DNA from: Urechis unicinctus
Lineage: Eukaryota; Annelida; Polychaeta; Xenopneusta; Urechidae
Direction: 5' to 3'
DNA length: 64,000 bases
Assembly (NCBI GenBank): GCA_034190875.2
Contig: CM067348.1
Coordinates: forward strand, 28,884,163 to 28,948,162
Numbering within the stretch: the stretch's first letter is position 1; the number at the start of each line of letters is the position of its first letter. Under the pieces are notes generated by a model. It did no database searches. It worked only from the letters and a program-made list of their open reading frames with translations, and was not told where the DNA came from. Both the position numbers and the translations under genes were made by a program. This document shows, in pieces, positions 62,827 to 64,000 of the stretch.

Positions 62827-63799
62827 TCATGGCATCAAATATCCGACAAAATCAAGTTTCTTTTTAGCATCATTACAATTCTTGCCACGTTTAGATTTAT
62901 GCCCACTGACTTTTTCAAACAAGCGCGGGGTTAGGCTTCATAAGACAGAAACTTGTTGTGAAAGATCGCCTTCGGTGGTTGAGTTCCGAATTCTCTTTTT
63001 GAACGACCTGCTTCCGACGGGGAACGGAAAGGACCAAGATTATCGATGAATACCTTCTTAAATGGAACGCTAATCAAAGGCATTCTATCATGCAGTGTTC
63101 AACGAATGACACATATGCTAATGGTTCGAAGGCCAACATCTCATGACCTGCAAAGTCGCCAAAGAGCGTCCGTTATTATGAACAGCCACTTACTGATCCG
63201 CGTTTTGCCCAATTCTGCGAGGTCGGATGGGGCTCGCTCACAGCGATAGACAGCCAGGTCGAGAGCAGCGTCATTCGTGAACTGCTTTAAAGAAGTGAAA
63301 TGACTTCTTCGTTTTTGACCATCCATCTCAGAAGGTAGTTATTGATCTCAATAAATTCATCATGTTCTTCCAAGGGTTTTGCCTGGTATTCATAATCAGT
63401 AAAGCACATGTGGTAAATAACGCTCTCTTCATTAGATCATATTGGCAAGCGATCATCATTCTCGAACATGTATTCAGAATCGTGCCAGTCAGGAGCGCAA
63501 AGAGAGCAATTGCCCATTCCCTTACATCCTAATATTATAGCGTTGCGAATCTTACAAAGCGCAACTATCTGTTTCTTCTCGCCATCAACAAGCGTTGGTA
63601 GCTCCTGGTCGCTCATATCTGGTGTTGCTATGGGTGCTCGGCTGGCACTCTTGGTCATATTCAGCTGCCTGTAATACCCGCGCTATGCCTTCACAATAGC
63701 AAGCGTGCTTTATTGCGACTCTGTCTCGAGCTATCTTGTTCGGTCGGAACTGCTTCTCTGCTCCGTTTCCGCTTTAAGCATTCTTAGAATCGATTCCAT
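62827..63799 (-). pseudogene. Gypsy-type Gag pseudogene (copy 2)
   Basis: Minus-strand counterpart of 40730-41673, with the same broken Gag landmarks. It keeps 12 nt near 62926-62937 and 17 nt near 62961-62977 that copy 1 lacks. Those missing stretches are flanked in copy 2 by 2-3 bp repeats (GC, GTG), as expected for small deletions in copy 1. Still frameshifted, and not functional. Confidence 0.65.
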
Positions 63800-64000
63800 T
63801 TACTCTTCACTGTTTCTGCATCCAACCGGCAAAATGAATCTATCCGTTGCACACATGGTGAACTTAACCTATAAATACCAACTCAGTAGCTAATCCTGAC
63901 AACAGTCAATCCGTCAAAACTTCACGTGGCGCTGTTTTGTTATCCATCACTATCCTCTGACAATGACACGAATATACTCAACAGCATATTTTGGCAAGCT

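Larger units (their letters stand above)
58467..64000. repeat. Large direct duplication, copy 2, third part (runs off the window)
   Basis: Matches 36353-41880. The duplication has not ended at the right edge. Confidence 0.93.

Overview
The window looks like intergenic and intronic DNA from an animal nuclear genome, not a bacterium or virus. It is AT-rich and full of long (AT)n tracts plus one (TG)n tract. It has no long uninterrupted genes. It carries two tRNA-derived SINE-like elements with Pol III A and B boxes, decayed non-LTR retrotransposon (LINE) fragments, a Gypsy-type Gag pseudogene in two copies, and short open frames bounded by eukaryotic splice sites. A lophotrochozoan such as a mollusc is my best guess, with low confidence; the phylum cannot be fixed from this sequence alone.

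Layout. 1-15.4 kb: three badly diverged tandem copies (A, B, C) of one unit, B carrying about 4 kb that A lacks. 15.4-16.1 kb: a noisy (AT)n field. 17.1-20.3 kb: two blocks that recur inverted at 37-39/54-55.7 kb and at 44-45 kb. 21-29 kb: SINE, LINE and duplicated pieces, including a block (24.3-26.8 kb) that recurs inverted at 41.8-43.9 kb. 31.1-41.9 kb: copy 1 of a large direct duplication; copy 2 starts at 55.7 kb and runs off the right edge. A third, inverted and older copy of its first part lies at 47.6-50.0 kb. 49.98-52.94 kb: indel-rich, partly self-repeating sequence that may be a poor assembly patch. Much of the window therefore exists in two to four copies of different ages, and (AT)n tracts sit at several copy boundaries.

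Gene content. No complete gene can be supported. Comparing the diverged copies by eye does expose short frames that stay open, keep a splice acceptor AG and end at the same stop. The best is a Cys/Trp-rich terminal exon (37563-37781, 59642-59860, and inverted 18659-18898), whose two indels between old copies are multiples of three. Upstream in the same orientation lie a possible WSC-like Cys exon (36879-37109, 58976-59161) and a 77-nt exon with a good donor (58491-58567; its acceptor is lost in copy 1). This suggests a small multi-exon gene family, probably of Cys-rich extracellular proteins, duplicated and largely decayed. All homologies were read by eye; no alignment or database search was run.
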